Assembly: GCA_015680635.1 (NCBI GenBank)
Contig: JAABOA010000404.1
Location: 2,334-15,551, forward strand
Source of the DNA: Lunasporangiospora selenospora
Taxonomy: Eukaryota > Mortierellomycota > Mortierellomycetes > Mortierellales > Mortierellaceae
DNA length: 13,218 nt
Direction of reading: 5' to 3'
Below, one piece after another: positions 1 through 7,646 of the stretch. The position numbers were made by a program, and so were the translations under genes. Below the pieces are notes generated by a model. It was not told the origin of the DNA, made no database searches, and worked only from the letters and a program-made list of their open reading frames with translations. The number at the start of each line of letters is the position of its first letter. The stretch's first letter is position 1.

Positions 1-1455
1 TCCGGGGAGGTAAGGCGAGAGCTGGGCCAGGTGTAGGAGGAGCCGGTGTAGGCCGGCCAGGTGTTGCTGGAACTGAGCGTGATGGGGATCCGTTTGGCTT
101 GGGAGATCCGTTAGCGACGGGTGGAGGCGGTATCAATTTATTAGGCGAGCCGCGTGGTGGTGTGACAGGGGGTGGCGGCGTGGCTGGGGGTTGCCGTGAT
201 GGAAGTGGCGTCCTGGATGGTAGACTGGGGGCCGAAGACACTGTTGGTGGTTTGGGTAGTGTACGACCAGGATTTCCGCTGCTCACGCTATTGTTGCTCG
301 AGTGGTCCGCTGCTCATTATCAAAGAATCGGAAGAAGGATCGACGGTTAGCGCATTGAATTGATTGCCGTTGGATACTCTTTGCCAGTTGCTGTTTCCCA
401 CGCCAACGGGCCAATGCTTCCCGTATCTGGTGGAGCCAGAGTCGAGAACAAGAAAGAAAGCGGGGAGAAAAATGAAGGATGTTCATGGAGTGCGTGCACA
501 AAGAGAAAGCTCGTTGATAGAATCCATCAGAGCGGGTGTGAGAGCCGCTCTCCATGTCGTGTCGTCTGGTTGCAATATCCAAAAAGTGAGGGAGGATTGT
601 AAATATAACTCAGTCCCACTCATGCAGAGCAAGTCCGCGCAGACTGGGTTAAGACAAGAAAAAAAGAGCAGTGCATCATCCTGCTCGTTGGATGACATTG
701 TCCATCTGCACCCTTCCTCGCAGAAATGACTCCATGTTGCAGGCTGTAGTCAAGCCATACACGCTGGTGGAGCAGCAGGAAAAGAAATGGAAAATAGAAA
801 GCGAGCGATGCCAAGACCTGGGCTAGGAGCTGAGAGAAATGAAACTCCAAAGCTGAAGAAAAGAAACAGCCCACTCATTCTTGTTACGAGTGTAACCCTA
901 CCTCCAGTATCCATGCCTCCTGGTCGACTCTTCAACTTGGGCATTCCTCCTGAAAACAAACCACCAAGCTGCGGTGCACCACCTGCACCGGGTGGTGGGG
1001 GACCATTGTTGCTGTTGCTGTTGCTGCTATTGCTATTGCTACTTCCACCCATTCCTGGAATCTGTGGTGGCCGAGGCATCCCTCCCATGCCGCCTCCCGC
1101 ACCAGATTTGGGAGGTGCTATTTCAATAACCAAAAAAAGCCCCCAAGCTCAATGTCAGAAGTATAACTAAATGCATGCAGACCTTTCTTCTTAAGCTCAT
1201 TCATGCTTCATGAGTAGCGACCATGTAGAGGGAAAAAGAGCGTCAAGGCTTACTGAGGGAGGGCCCGGAGCGGTCATTGGTGACAGCCTTTTTTAATCTA
1301 GCACCGCCCTGAATTTGCAAGAGCAACGCGCCGCGATCCTTTGTTGCAGGTGGGGCCTTACCTCCACCGCCACCAGCTCCTCCGGGTGGTGGTGGGGGTG
1401 GTGGCGGACCTCCACCTGGTGGGGGTGGAGGTGGTGGTGGTGGTGGGGGAGGCAT
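1..1455 (-). CDS. VRP1: Verprolin/WIP-family actin-binding protein, N-terminal part (3' end outside window)
   Basis: Predicted cortical actin regulator that binds actin monomers and works with the WASP/Arp2/3 machinery. Inferred exons are 1455-1254, 1117-902 and 309-1 (continuing off the edge), with introns of 136 and 592 bp and frames that join cleanly. The start gives Met followed by a 12-proline run, a Gly/Pro tract, then one WH2 motif at about residues 40-62 (RGALLLQIQ, LKKAVTNDRSGP). Exon 2 carries a Ser/Asn run and the family signature APQLGGLFSGGMPKL. Exon 3 is Pro/Ser/Thr rich with many PxxP stretches suited to SH3 partners. The C-terminal WASP-binding segment of the family would lie beyond the left edge. 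The WH2 motif plus the PQLGGLF signature make the family call strong. The exon 2 to exon 3 join across the long intron is less certain. Confidence 0.88.
310..901 (-). other. Outlier 592-bp intron 2 of the verprolin gene
   Basis: The donor GTAGGG follows the GGMDTG segment at 902. The acceptor GAGCAG ends at 310, with a CTAAC branch-like motif at 346-350, 36-40 nt before it. Every other intron in the window is 175 bp or shorter. No internal segment reads as the Pro/Ser-rich protein expected here. One stretch, about 300-450 minus, has open frames lacking family character. I treat the whole as intron, but a small internal exon cannot be excluded. Confidence 0.5.
1005..1042 (-). repeat. Coding trinucleotide repeat (AGC/AAC/AAT type) giving a Ser/Asn run
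   Basis: Imperfect TTG/CTG/CTA triplets on the plus strand read on the minus strand as a 13-residue run of serine and asparagine (SSNSNSSNSNSNN) inside exon 2 of the verprolin gene. This is a low-complexity linker and probably length-polymorphic. Confidence 0.8.
1384..1452 (+). repeat. G-rich tract encoding the polyproline/glycine N-terminus; possible G-quadruplex
   Basis: The plus strand is almost only G and T here, with several runs of three to five G. On the minus strand it encodes the poly-Pro and Pro/Gly start of verprolin. The composition follows from the coding constraint. Whether a quadruplex forms is untested. Confidence 0.6.
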
Positions 1456-1804
1456 TCGTTAGAGGTGGAAAGCTGCGGGGATGAATGGGATGGTCGTGTA
1501 ACCTCGACTGTAAGTGACGAAAAGAGAATAGAGTGAGATGAAATGGGGACAGCAGAAAGAGAAGAGAGATGCAGAAGATCAAAAAACCATTGGATAAGGA
1601 TGTCTCTGAGACTCTTTTTTTTTTTTAAAACTCGTCACGTGGAGGACGCGACTGATGAGATGGAGATGTTCGTTTTAAAAAAAAGGACCAGCCTTGAGAA
1701 CCATCTTTGCATCACTCACCAGATCCTCCTTTATCAACCTTATATTATCTCAACAGGACAGACCCGTCCATCAGAAGCACATCGGAATCTGCAACATCCT
1801 CGCC
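1456..1804. promoter_or_regulatory. Shared divergent promoter between verprolin (minus) and SEC11 (plus)
   Basis: These 349 bp separate the two opposed start codons and hold no convincing coding sequence. Visible elements are a T-run at about 1614-1626, a palindromic CACGTG at 1636-1641, and pyrimidine-rich sequence leading towards SEC11. No clear TATA box was seen in either direction. The placement between two divergent starts implies both genes take their 5' regulatory DNA from here. Confidence 0.55.
1636..1641. promoter_or_regulatory. CACGTG E-box-like palindrome
   Basis: This perfect CACGTG lies about 165 bp upstream of the SEC11 start and 180 bp upstream of the verprolin start. It is the core bound by bHLH factors in fungi. 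A single 6-mer can occur by chance, so a function is only suggested by its position. Confidence 0.3.
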
Positions 1805-2756
1805 ATGAATTTGCGCCAAGTATGTCTCATCATCCACACTACAGCCCTGTCTCTGCGATCAACCATCCTTGCCCAGAGAGTTGGACTCTATCCGTTCAAA
1901 ACTCGACCCTGACTCTTTCTCTTTCTCTTCTCTTCGTGTCATCCGCCAATGCATCCTAGATCCTCTCCAACTCACTCAATGTGCTGATGATGCTTTTTGG
2001 CGTCTTCATGACGTACAAGGCTTGGGGTCTCTACACAAACTGCGAATCCCCACTCGTGGTCGTTCTCAGGTGCGTGTAGAATGCACTGAAAAATTTAGAG
2101 CCTTGTCTGCCATAGTCTCGAGTCGCCACGTAGGCACAAGGGCTCGGATGAAATGTTTCCCTATTGGGCATTACTTGGAACTCAATTTCGCCTGTCTCCC
2201 TTTTTTTACTCCTTACATTGTAGTGAGAGTATGGAGCCAGCTTTCGCTAGAGGTGATATCCTGTTCCTGAGCAACCCCAAGAAGCCAATCGAGATTGGCG
2301 AGATCTGTGTTTTCAAGATCCCTGGACGCGATATCCCTATTGTTCACCGTGTTATCGACCGCCACGACACGTAAGCAAATGCAACAAGACATCTTTCATG
2401 TTGCAGATTTTTTTGTAAACCAATCGATCAAGGATAACTCACTATTTTTATTGTTATTTTTTTGTATGTGTTATTATTGTTGATGCCTCTCTAACTTTGA
2501 TCAATCCCTCAGACCCAAGGAGGGTAAACAACTACTCCTCACCAAGGGCGACAACAATGCTATGGATGACCGTGTTCTCTATCAGGAGCTTCACATCAAC
2601 CGTGACAAGATGTGGGTCGAGCCCAAGGATGTCGTCGGTCGCGTTCAGGGATTCTTGCCTTACCTCGGCATGTTCACAATCCTCATGACGGATTACCCCA
2701 TGTTGAAGTATGCGTTGTTGAGCGGTGTTGCTTTGGTAGCTTTCTTGTACGAATAG
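1805..2756 (+). CDS. SEC11: Signal peptidase complex catalytic subunit Sec11
   Basis: Endoplasmic reticulum serine protease that removes signal peptides from secretory proteins (peptidase family S26B). Exons are 1805-1819, 1960-2069, 2224-2370 and 2513-2756, totalling 516 nt and 171 aa, a normal length for the family. Exon 1 encodes only MNLRQ. An N-terminal hydrophobic helix follows at about residues 11-30 and would anchor the protein in the ER membrane. Catalytic residues are Ser44 in SMEPAF, His83 in IPIVHRV, and Asp104/Asp110 in the LTKGDNN and DDR segments. A C-terminal hydrophobic stretch at about 157-169 completes the family layout. The residue before the catalytic Ser-Met-Glu-Pro is Glu (LSESMEP), where I expect Gly. 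It is transcribed divergently from verprolin and convergently with the next gene. Confidence 0.95.
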
Positions 2757-2774
2757 TCAGGATATGCTATACTC

Positions 2775-2780
2775 ATTAAA
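2775..2780 (+). terminator. Candidate poly(A) signal ATTAAA for SEC11
   Basis: ATTAAA lies 19 nt past the SEC11 stop in an AT-rich stretch. It is a common variant hexamer, and the assignment rests on position only. Confidence 0.35.
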
Positions 2781-2805
2781 TGTCATGGACAAAAAAGCGC
2801 GATTT

Positions 2806-2811
2806 TTTATT
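2806..2811 (-). terminator. Candidate poly(A) signal AATAAA for the class IV enzyme gene
   Basis: AATAAA on the minus strand lies 27 nt past the stop at 2838. Given the 81-bp gap to the SEC11 stop, transcripts of the two convergent genes would be expected to overlap at their 3' ends. Confidence 0.45.
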
Positions 2812-2837
2812 CTTGATTGAGAAGGACATATCTGAGT

Positions 2838-4295
2838 CTACTGCAGCAAAGTCACGTAAAACTCTTTGCGGACCGAGTTGAACAACTTTATCTTTCTCTT
2901 GTCCTGCTCCCCCCAAAAAAATGCCAAATAAAATAAATAAAAGGATATTAGGGAAAAGAGGACATCTCCAGTACGCCCAATTGATAATGGTACGACTCTA
3001 CCTACCATTACTGCTTTCTTTAGGTCTTCCAGCGTAATGACCCCTTCTTGGATAGCACCTTCTTCCAAGAGTTTGCGACGATATGTTCCACGTAGTAAAC
3101 CTGCGTTGACCCGGATGATAAAAATTATTTCAGCAAACCGAGTTAAACATAATCAAGAAAAGGAGTGCTCTACGTTAAAACAAAATCTGGTCCATTTACC
3201 TGAGGACTCTGGAGGCGTGATCCACTCAAGTTTACCCGTGTCCTCGTTCATCAATTCGACGGCAAGGTTGAAAATGGTTCCCTCGGTTACTTCTCCGTCC
3301 TCGTTGTACATAATTACGTCGTAAGGAACATTGGGTTCTGCGGGCCCACCAGGAGGGCCCAAGCCTTGATATAAAGAGTATGGACAAGAACAAACAGAGA
3401 TGCCACTTTAGTCAACTTTGGCAGGATAAAGACACGGTTGATCGAAGGCACTCTGTGTAGTTGGAATGTTGAAGATATACCTGCGCGCTTTCTGGCTTCG
3501 TTGTACGTTTCTCGCTCTGTGGTCTTGTGGTGAAGAAAGACGTTATTCTTGTTGATCGGCATAGTGTCCAGGAGGACCAAGATAGTTGAATCTATTGGCA
3601 GACATGCCGTCGATTGTTAAAGTGATTAGCTCATTGAGATCCTGGACAAGAGAGAGGATGAAGAAAGGAATAAAGTGGGAGAGGCTTCATCATACCCGAG
3701 AGCTTGCCAATCTCTGATGGTAGGTGGCTAGACTGGATCGAAACAGCTCCATCAAAGTCCAAAAGTACGCGAAGCTGAAGGAAGATCGAGATGAGGACGA
3801 ACAATGTCAACTTTTACATATAATTATGATACCACTCCAAGCAGAGGTATAGCCCAAGATGATGAAGAGCCAGACAATGTTGCTCTTCCACGCATAAGCA
3901 AGGGGGGGAAAAGAGAAGCCCCTACACGTTGCCGTTTTTCTATGCCAGCATTCCGGATCGCCCCTTCCAATTTGTAGGCGAGCTCTGAGCGTGTTGGGAT
4001 TAGGTCCTGAAGAAACTTTTCTTGATCGCTGGCCAAGAAAGCAGCTAGTTCCTTTGCAGAGTTGATCATACGTTCCCAGTGAAAGTCGCCCAGAAAGACG
4101 CCCTCTACCAAAAGTGCGAGTTTTTTTTCAGAGTGAAAGATGCATTGAGCCATTTCCACGATTAGCGCTCGTTTCACATTATTCCTGCACAGCTGTCTCC
4201 GCAATAACGAAATAAAAAAGAGTGTCAACTCTGGGTCTGAATAGCGAACCTTTGGGGTCGTAGAGAATGGTCTCGAGTAGCTGAATGTTGCTCAT
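2838..4295 (-). CDS. Class IV PLP-dependent enzyme, 4-amino-4-deoxychorismate lyase-like
   Basis: Probably converts 4-amino-4-deoxychorismate to p-aminobenzoate and pyruvate for folate synthesis. Other fold-type IV activities (branched-chain or D-amino-acid transaminase) cannot be excluded. Inferred exons are 4295-4250, 4104-3926, 3774-3696, 3591-3481, 3337-3200, 3100-3006 and 2903-2838, giving 237 aa. Evidence in order: the N-terminal LLETILYDPKEGVFLGDFHWERM strand-turn-helix, PLP-binding Lys124 in FLHHKTTER, the cofactor-contacting Glu157 in GEVTEGTIFN 33 residues later, then SSGLLRGTYRRKLLEEGAI and the C-terminal KLFNSVR. The layout matches the stand-alone lyase and the lyase domain of bacterial PabB-PabC fusions. 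No synthase domain adjoins it. Exon 5 has a second in-frame acceptor before 3364 that would add nine residues. Family confidence is high; the exact substrate is moderate. Confidence 0.85.
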
Positions 4296-5191
4296 TGCGG
4301 AGGTTCAATGAATGAGAAATGCAAATTGAAAAAAGAGGTGATGACTTGTAATTTGACACCTTTTTGCCTTTTAGGTCGTCACCTGACAACCTGATGGTGC
4401 ACAAAGAACATCCTCAAGGATCCCTCGCACTATTCTCAAGGTAATGGTAGCAGAATGGGCTTTTTGGTGTTGGTGTTGTTTAACGGCAACCAGGACACGA
4501 AAAAGAGAGCGAAACTGGCACAAGTCATAGTTTGCACCCCTATCAATGTGATTTTGATGATCGAGTCCTAGCACGCTTGCCTTTGTGCATGATTATTAGT
4601 GCAGACTGCAGAGACAAAAATAAATAAAAGGGCTATTGCCTACCAAGAAGAATTCCCAGAGGAGTGAAGGAGCACAGTAGGCCTGCGGGGAGGAGCGACT
4701 GCCCAAGATTCAGAATGTGCTGGATCCGAATTTTCCTTGAACAATTGAACAACACGTCAACACACTAGAAACTGTTTGTCCTCTCACTCCACAGTCTTCC
4801 TCTAGACAACTTCAATGACGGAAGCCACTTCCCAATAGCCTTGTCTGTGAACATTCCAGTCTATCCACAATTTCTCTCAACACAATTAATGACCCTGCAG
4901 AGTTTCAATAGCTTCTACGCGATGCACGATCGACCAGGAAGAGCCTCCTGCAGATCATCAATTTACCAGGCTCCAGAGGCCCAGGGAGTACTGGCAATTT
5001 GTGTAACTTGCAGCGATCATGTCAACCCTGTTATCTTTATCTTGGCCCTGACCTTTAGAGGCTCTCTCCCCTACCCCATGAACAAAGTTTGCAGAGCCCC
5101 AGGAATCCAAAATAACTGACTGTACAACTTTTTTTTTATTATTACTATTTGCCTTTGATCCTCTTCAGAGAGAGAGATATATATCGGTCCT
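4296..5191. other. Long stretch (896 bp) with no convincing gene
   Basis: This lies between the start of the class IV enzyme gene and the G6PD stop, both on the minus strand. It should hold the former's promoter and 5' leader and the latter's 3' UTR. Open frames exist (about 4841-5119 plus, 4371-4574 minus), but neither has recognisable motifs, signal peptides or plausible splice partners. A minus-strand segment near 4650-4740 reads as a short hydrophobic peptide (ILNLGQSLLPAGLLCSF) before stopping. No tRNA-like box or terminal repeats were seen. The high information content around 4640-5110 compared with AT-rich flanks leaves a degenerate or lineage-specific gene possible. Confidence 0.4.
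5135..5140 (-). terminator. Candidate poly(A) signal AATAAA for G6PD
   Basis: AATAAA on the minus strand lies within an A/T tract about 52 nt past the G6PD stop. Confidence 0.45.
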
Positions 5192-7289
5192 CTACGCCTT
5201 TTGCTCCTGTCCCGCTGCAGCCTCGGAATGCTGGGGCCAGACATATTGCTGTTGTTCTCTAGTGTATCCATACTTTGCCACAAACTCGGAGACACCCTCG
5301 GGTCCACGGCTACCAAGAGCATATGGAATAGGATCAATCTCACCCTCATCAATGGTCTTCAAGATCGGAGTGAAGATCTTCCAGGCTGCATCGAGCTCAT
5401 CATCTCTCACAAAGTTGGACTGATCTCCGTTCAATGCATCAAGGATCAAGGACTCGTACGCCTCTGGGATAACGGATGAGTTGAAGCGACTCGAGTAAGA
5501 GAGATCAAGATCTGAGATGATGGTCTTCATGCCCAGACCGGGCTCCTTGTTCATCATTTTGACATACAGGGCCTCACCGGGCTGGACACGGATCACAATC
5601 TCGTTACGGGACAAGTTGGTAAAGATGGAACCAGGGACATCCTTGAACTGAATACGAATCTCAGTCTTTTGTTGGTCGAGGGCCTTGCCACACTTGAGGA
5701 CAAAAGGTACACCAGCCCAACGTTCGTTATGGATAAAGAGAGTGGCGGCAGCGTAGGTGGGTGTCTTGCTGCCCCTGGGAACGGTCGAGTCGTCAAGATA
5801 GCCCGGCTCCTTTCCGTCTTCGGACTTGGTGTACTGACCCAACAAAATATCCTCCTTTGCAATGGGCGGAATGAAACGCAGGACCTTGACCTATTTTATG
5901 ATTCACAAAGAAAGGAAAGGTAATGACCCGCCCACAAAGGGTTTGTTGGAACACATGGTTAAGGACGGGGAACCTCGGCGTCTTGCATGTGGGACAAAGC
6001 ACCTCACTCCGATAGAGCTCTTTTTCGGACCCGCCTCAATTGAATGAGAGGGCCCAATCTTTTACCTTTTCATCGCGCACATCTTCGGAACTCAGAGTGA
6101 CTGGAGGCTCCATAGCGACGAGGGTCAAGATTTGGAGCAGATCTAGAAATATCCAAGTTCAGTCAATTTCAAGATATCGATGAGCAAGCTCCAAATGAAC
6201 GGAAAAGTATACAATTGGGTCTAGGCAGGAGGGGCGACAATGGAGGAAGGGGTTCGCTTACGGTTCTGCATGACATCTCGGATAATGCCAAACTCATCAA
6301 AGTAACCTCCACGACCCTGCGTGCCAATCTTTTCCTTGAACGTGATCTGAATATTGTCAATGCTATGGCGGTTCCACACCGAGCCGAAAATAACATTTGC
6401 AAACCGGAGAATCATGAGATTCTTGACCATCTCCTTGCCAAGATAGTGGTCAATGCGGTAAATCTTGAAAGGCGGGTGATTTTTCCATGATCCAGTAACA
6501 GAGAAAGATATGGAAGGTGGTTAATGAAAGGGTGGCTAGGTTCCTTGTACCAATGAAAAAAATCAACGTCTTGGGCTAGCCAGGCGTGGGAAAAGACAAA
6601 GATCCTCTCTTTACCTCTTCTTCCTTGAATAAAGCACCAAGTTCCTTGGCAAGCTTTCGAGAGCTATCGAGATCCATACCAAAGGGTTTCTCCACAATCA
6701 ATCGAGTCACCACATCCTGTCGGTAATTATTCTTCTTCAGGCATGCTGCCACAGGGATAAAGACTGAAGGTGGCAAGGCCATATAAAACAACCGCTCCTT
6801 TGCTCCCGAAATCTTCTCGACTCGTTCGATGTGCTTCTCCAACTCCTGAAAGTCGCCGTCATGGTCATATTGACCACTTTGGTATGAGCATACACTCAGG
6901 AAACGCGAAAGCGCTGCCTTGTCCTCCTCGTTCTTGACCTTGATAAACTTGGACACATGGCCCTCAAACGAGGTTTGGTCCATCTTGGTGCGTGCATAAC
7001 CAATGATACGCGTGTTACGGCTAAGATATCTGTTCTTGAAGAGCCCAAACAACGCTGGGAAGGTCTTCTTCTTGGCCAAGTCGCCAGAAGCGCCGAGCAC
7101 TACGCGTCAATACGAGTCGTACAGAACAATTGGGGGGTCAGTATGCAAAGGGATAGCGTGTGTTTTGTCATTTGAGATAATGGTAAAAAGAATGAAAGGT
7201 CTCGCTCGAGAGGTGAGGCTCTACATACCGACAATGGTGTAGAGGTGCTTCGCGTCACCCTGGGCTGAAATCAGGCTTGCAGATGACAT
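5192..7289 (-). CDS. ZWF1: Glucose-6-phosphate 1-dehydrogenase
   Basis: Cytosolic enzyme that oxidises glucose 6-phosphate to 6-phosphogluconolactone with NADP+, the committed step of the oxidative pentose phosphate pathway and a main NADPH source. Exons are 7289-7229, 7099-6615, 6463-6262, 6142-6066 and 5890-5192, giving 507 aa, normal for eukaryotes. The N-terminal dinucleotide-binding motif is GASGDLA at residues 23-29. EKPFG lies in exon 2. The active-site block RIDHYLGKE spans 185-193 with substrate-binding Lys192, and the general-base His is His250 in MQNHLLQ. The C-terminal half shows [25 protein letters not shown] and CGKAL. The start at 7289 gives MSSASL. An in-frame upstream ATG at 7487 overlaps the TATA box, so it is unlikely to be used. 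No lesion was seen. Confidence 0.97.
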
Positions 7290-7486
7290 GGTGATCAGGT
7301 CAGAAAATAAGGAATGGAGATGAGAGATGGTGATGAAAGGAACAGGAGAAGTGCTACTCAATGAGCGTGGGGAGATAAAGGACGAACGATAAAAAAAGGA
7401 GGGAGAGGCGTATGTGAGAGATAGAGAGGAAGGATGATACGACAAGAACAAAAAAACAAAGAAAGAGCGACTGAGCCGGCCGCTCA

Positions 7487-7493
7487 TTTTATA
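7487..7493 (-). promoter_or_regulatory. TATA box (TATAAAA) of G6PD
   Basis: TATAAAA on the minus strand lies about 200 nt upstream of the chosen ATG. Initiation some 30 nt downstream would leave a leader of roughly 170 nt and exclude the in-frame ATG that overlaps the box. Confidence 0.5.
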
Positions 7494-7506
7494 TTGCTGA
7501 CGCCGT

Positions 7507-7524
7507 ATTACTGTGATTACTGTG
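7507..7524. repeat. Perfect tandem 9-mer ATTACTGTG x2 in the G6PD promoter
   Basis: ATTACTGTG occurs twice head-to-tail with no spacer, starting 13 bp upstream (minus sense) of the TATA box. It may be a paired factor-binding site or a chance slippage duplication. Confidence 0.5.
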
Positions 7525-7619
7525 GGTGCGCAGACAATGACGAATGAATAGATCCCAATCGAAAAAAAACCCCCCCTCCCTCTCTCACTCTTCCAAGTTG
7601 GGGCTCAGTCCTCAATCTG

Positions 7620-7625
7620 TTTAAT
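7620..7625 (-). terminator. Candidate poly(A) signal ATTAAA for PRP6
   Basis: ATTAAA on the minus strand lies 22 nt past the Prp6 stop. Assigned by position only. Confidence 0.35.
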
Positions 7626-7646
7626 AATCGCTCCTTTTCTCTGATA

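Larger units (their letters stand above)
7290..7646 (-). promoter_or_regulatory. G6PD promoter and 5' leader, plus Prp6 3' UTR
   Basis: These 357 bp lie between the G6PD start and the Prp6 stop. Read on the minus strand, a TATA box sits near 7490, followed towards the gene by about 200 nt of C/T-rich leader typical of a strong fungal promoter. A perfect tandem 9-mer lies just upstream of the TATA box. A run of C at about 7570-7577 (G-run on the minus strand) lies further up, nearer the Prp6 end. Confidence 0.6.

Noticed and set aside
364-729. Plus-strand 121-codon open frame
   Set aside because: It lies inside the verprolin intron, has no motifs or splice partners, and its composition looks random.
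787-1170. Plus-strand 127-codon open frame with a poly-Leu run
   Set aside because: It is antisense to verprolin exon 2. The poly-Leu run comes from the Ser/Asn triplet repeat read on the other strand.
4371-4574. Minus-strand 67-codon open frame upstream of the class IV enzyme
   Set aside because: No recognisable family was found, and it cannot be joined in frame to the enzyme's first exon, which already starts with a good ATG.
4600-4740. Minus-strand hydrophobic peptide near 4650-4740 joined through GTAGGC...CTGCAG to a basic tail
   Set aside because: The intron would be only about 52 bp, much shorter than others in the window. No upstream start exon could be found.
4841-5119. Plus-strand 92-codon open frame in the long gap
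   Set aside because: No domain, signal peptide or conserved pattern is visible and no promoter is apparent. It is kept only as part of the unexplained gap.
5135-7289. Functional cluster linking G6PD, the class IV enzyme and the beta-helix gene
   Set aside because: The products belong to unrelated pathways, each gene has its own promoter space, and nothing indicates co-regulation or a biosynthetic cluster.
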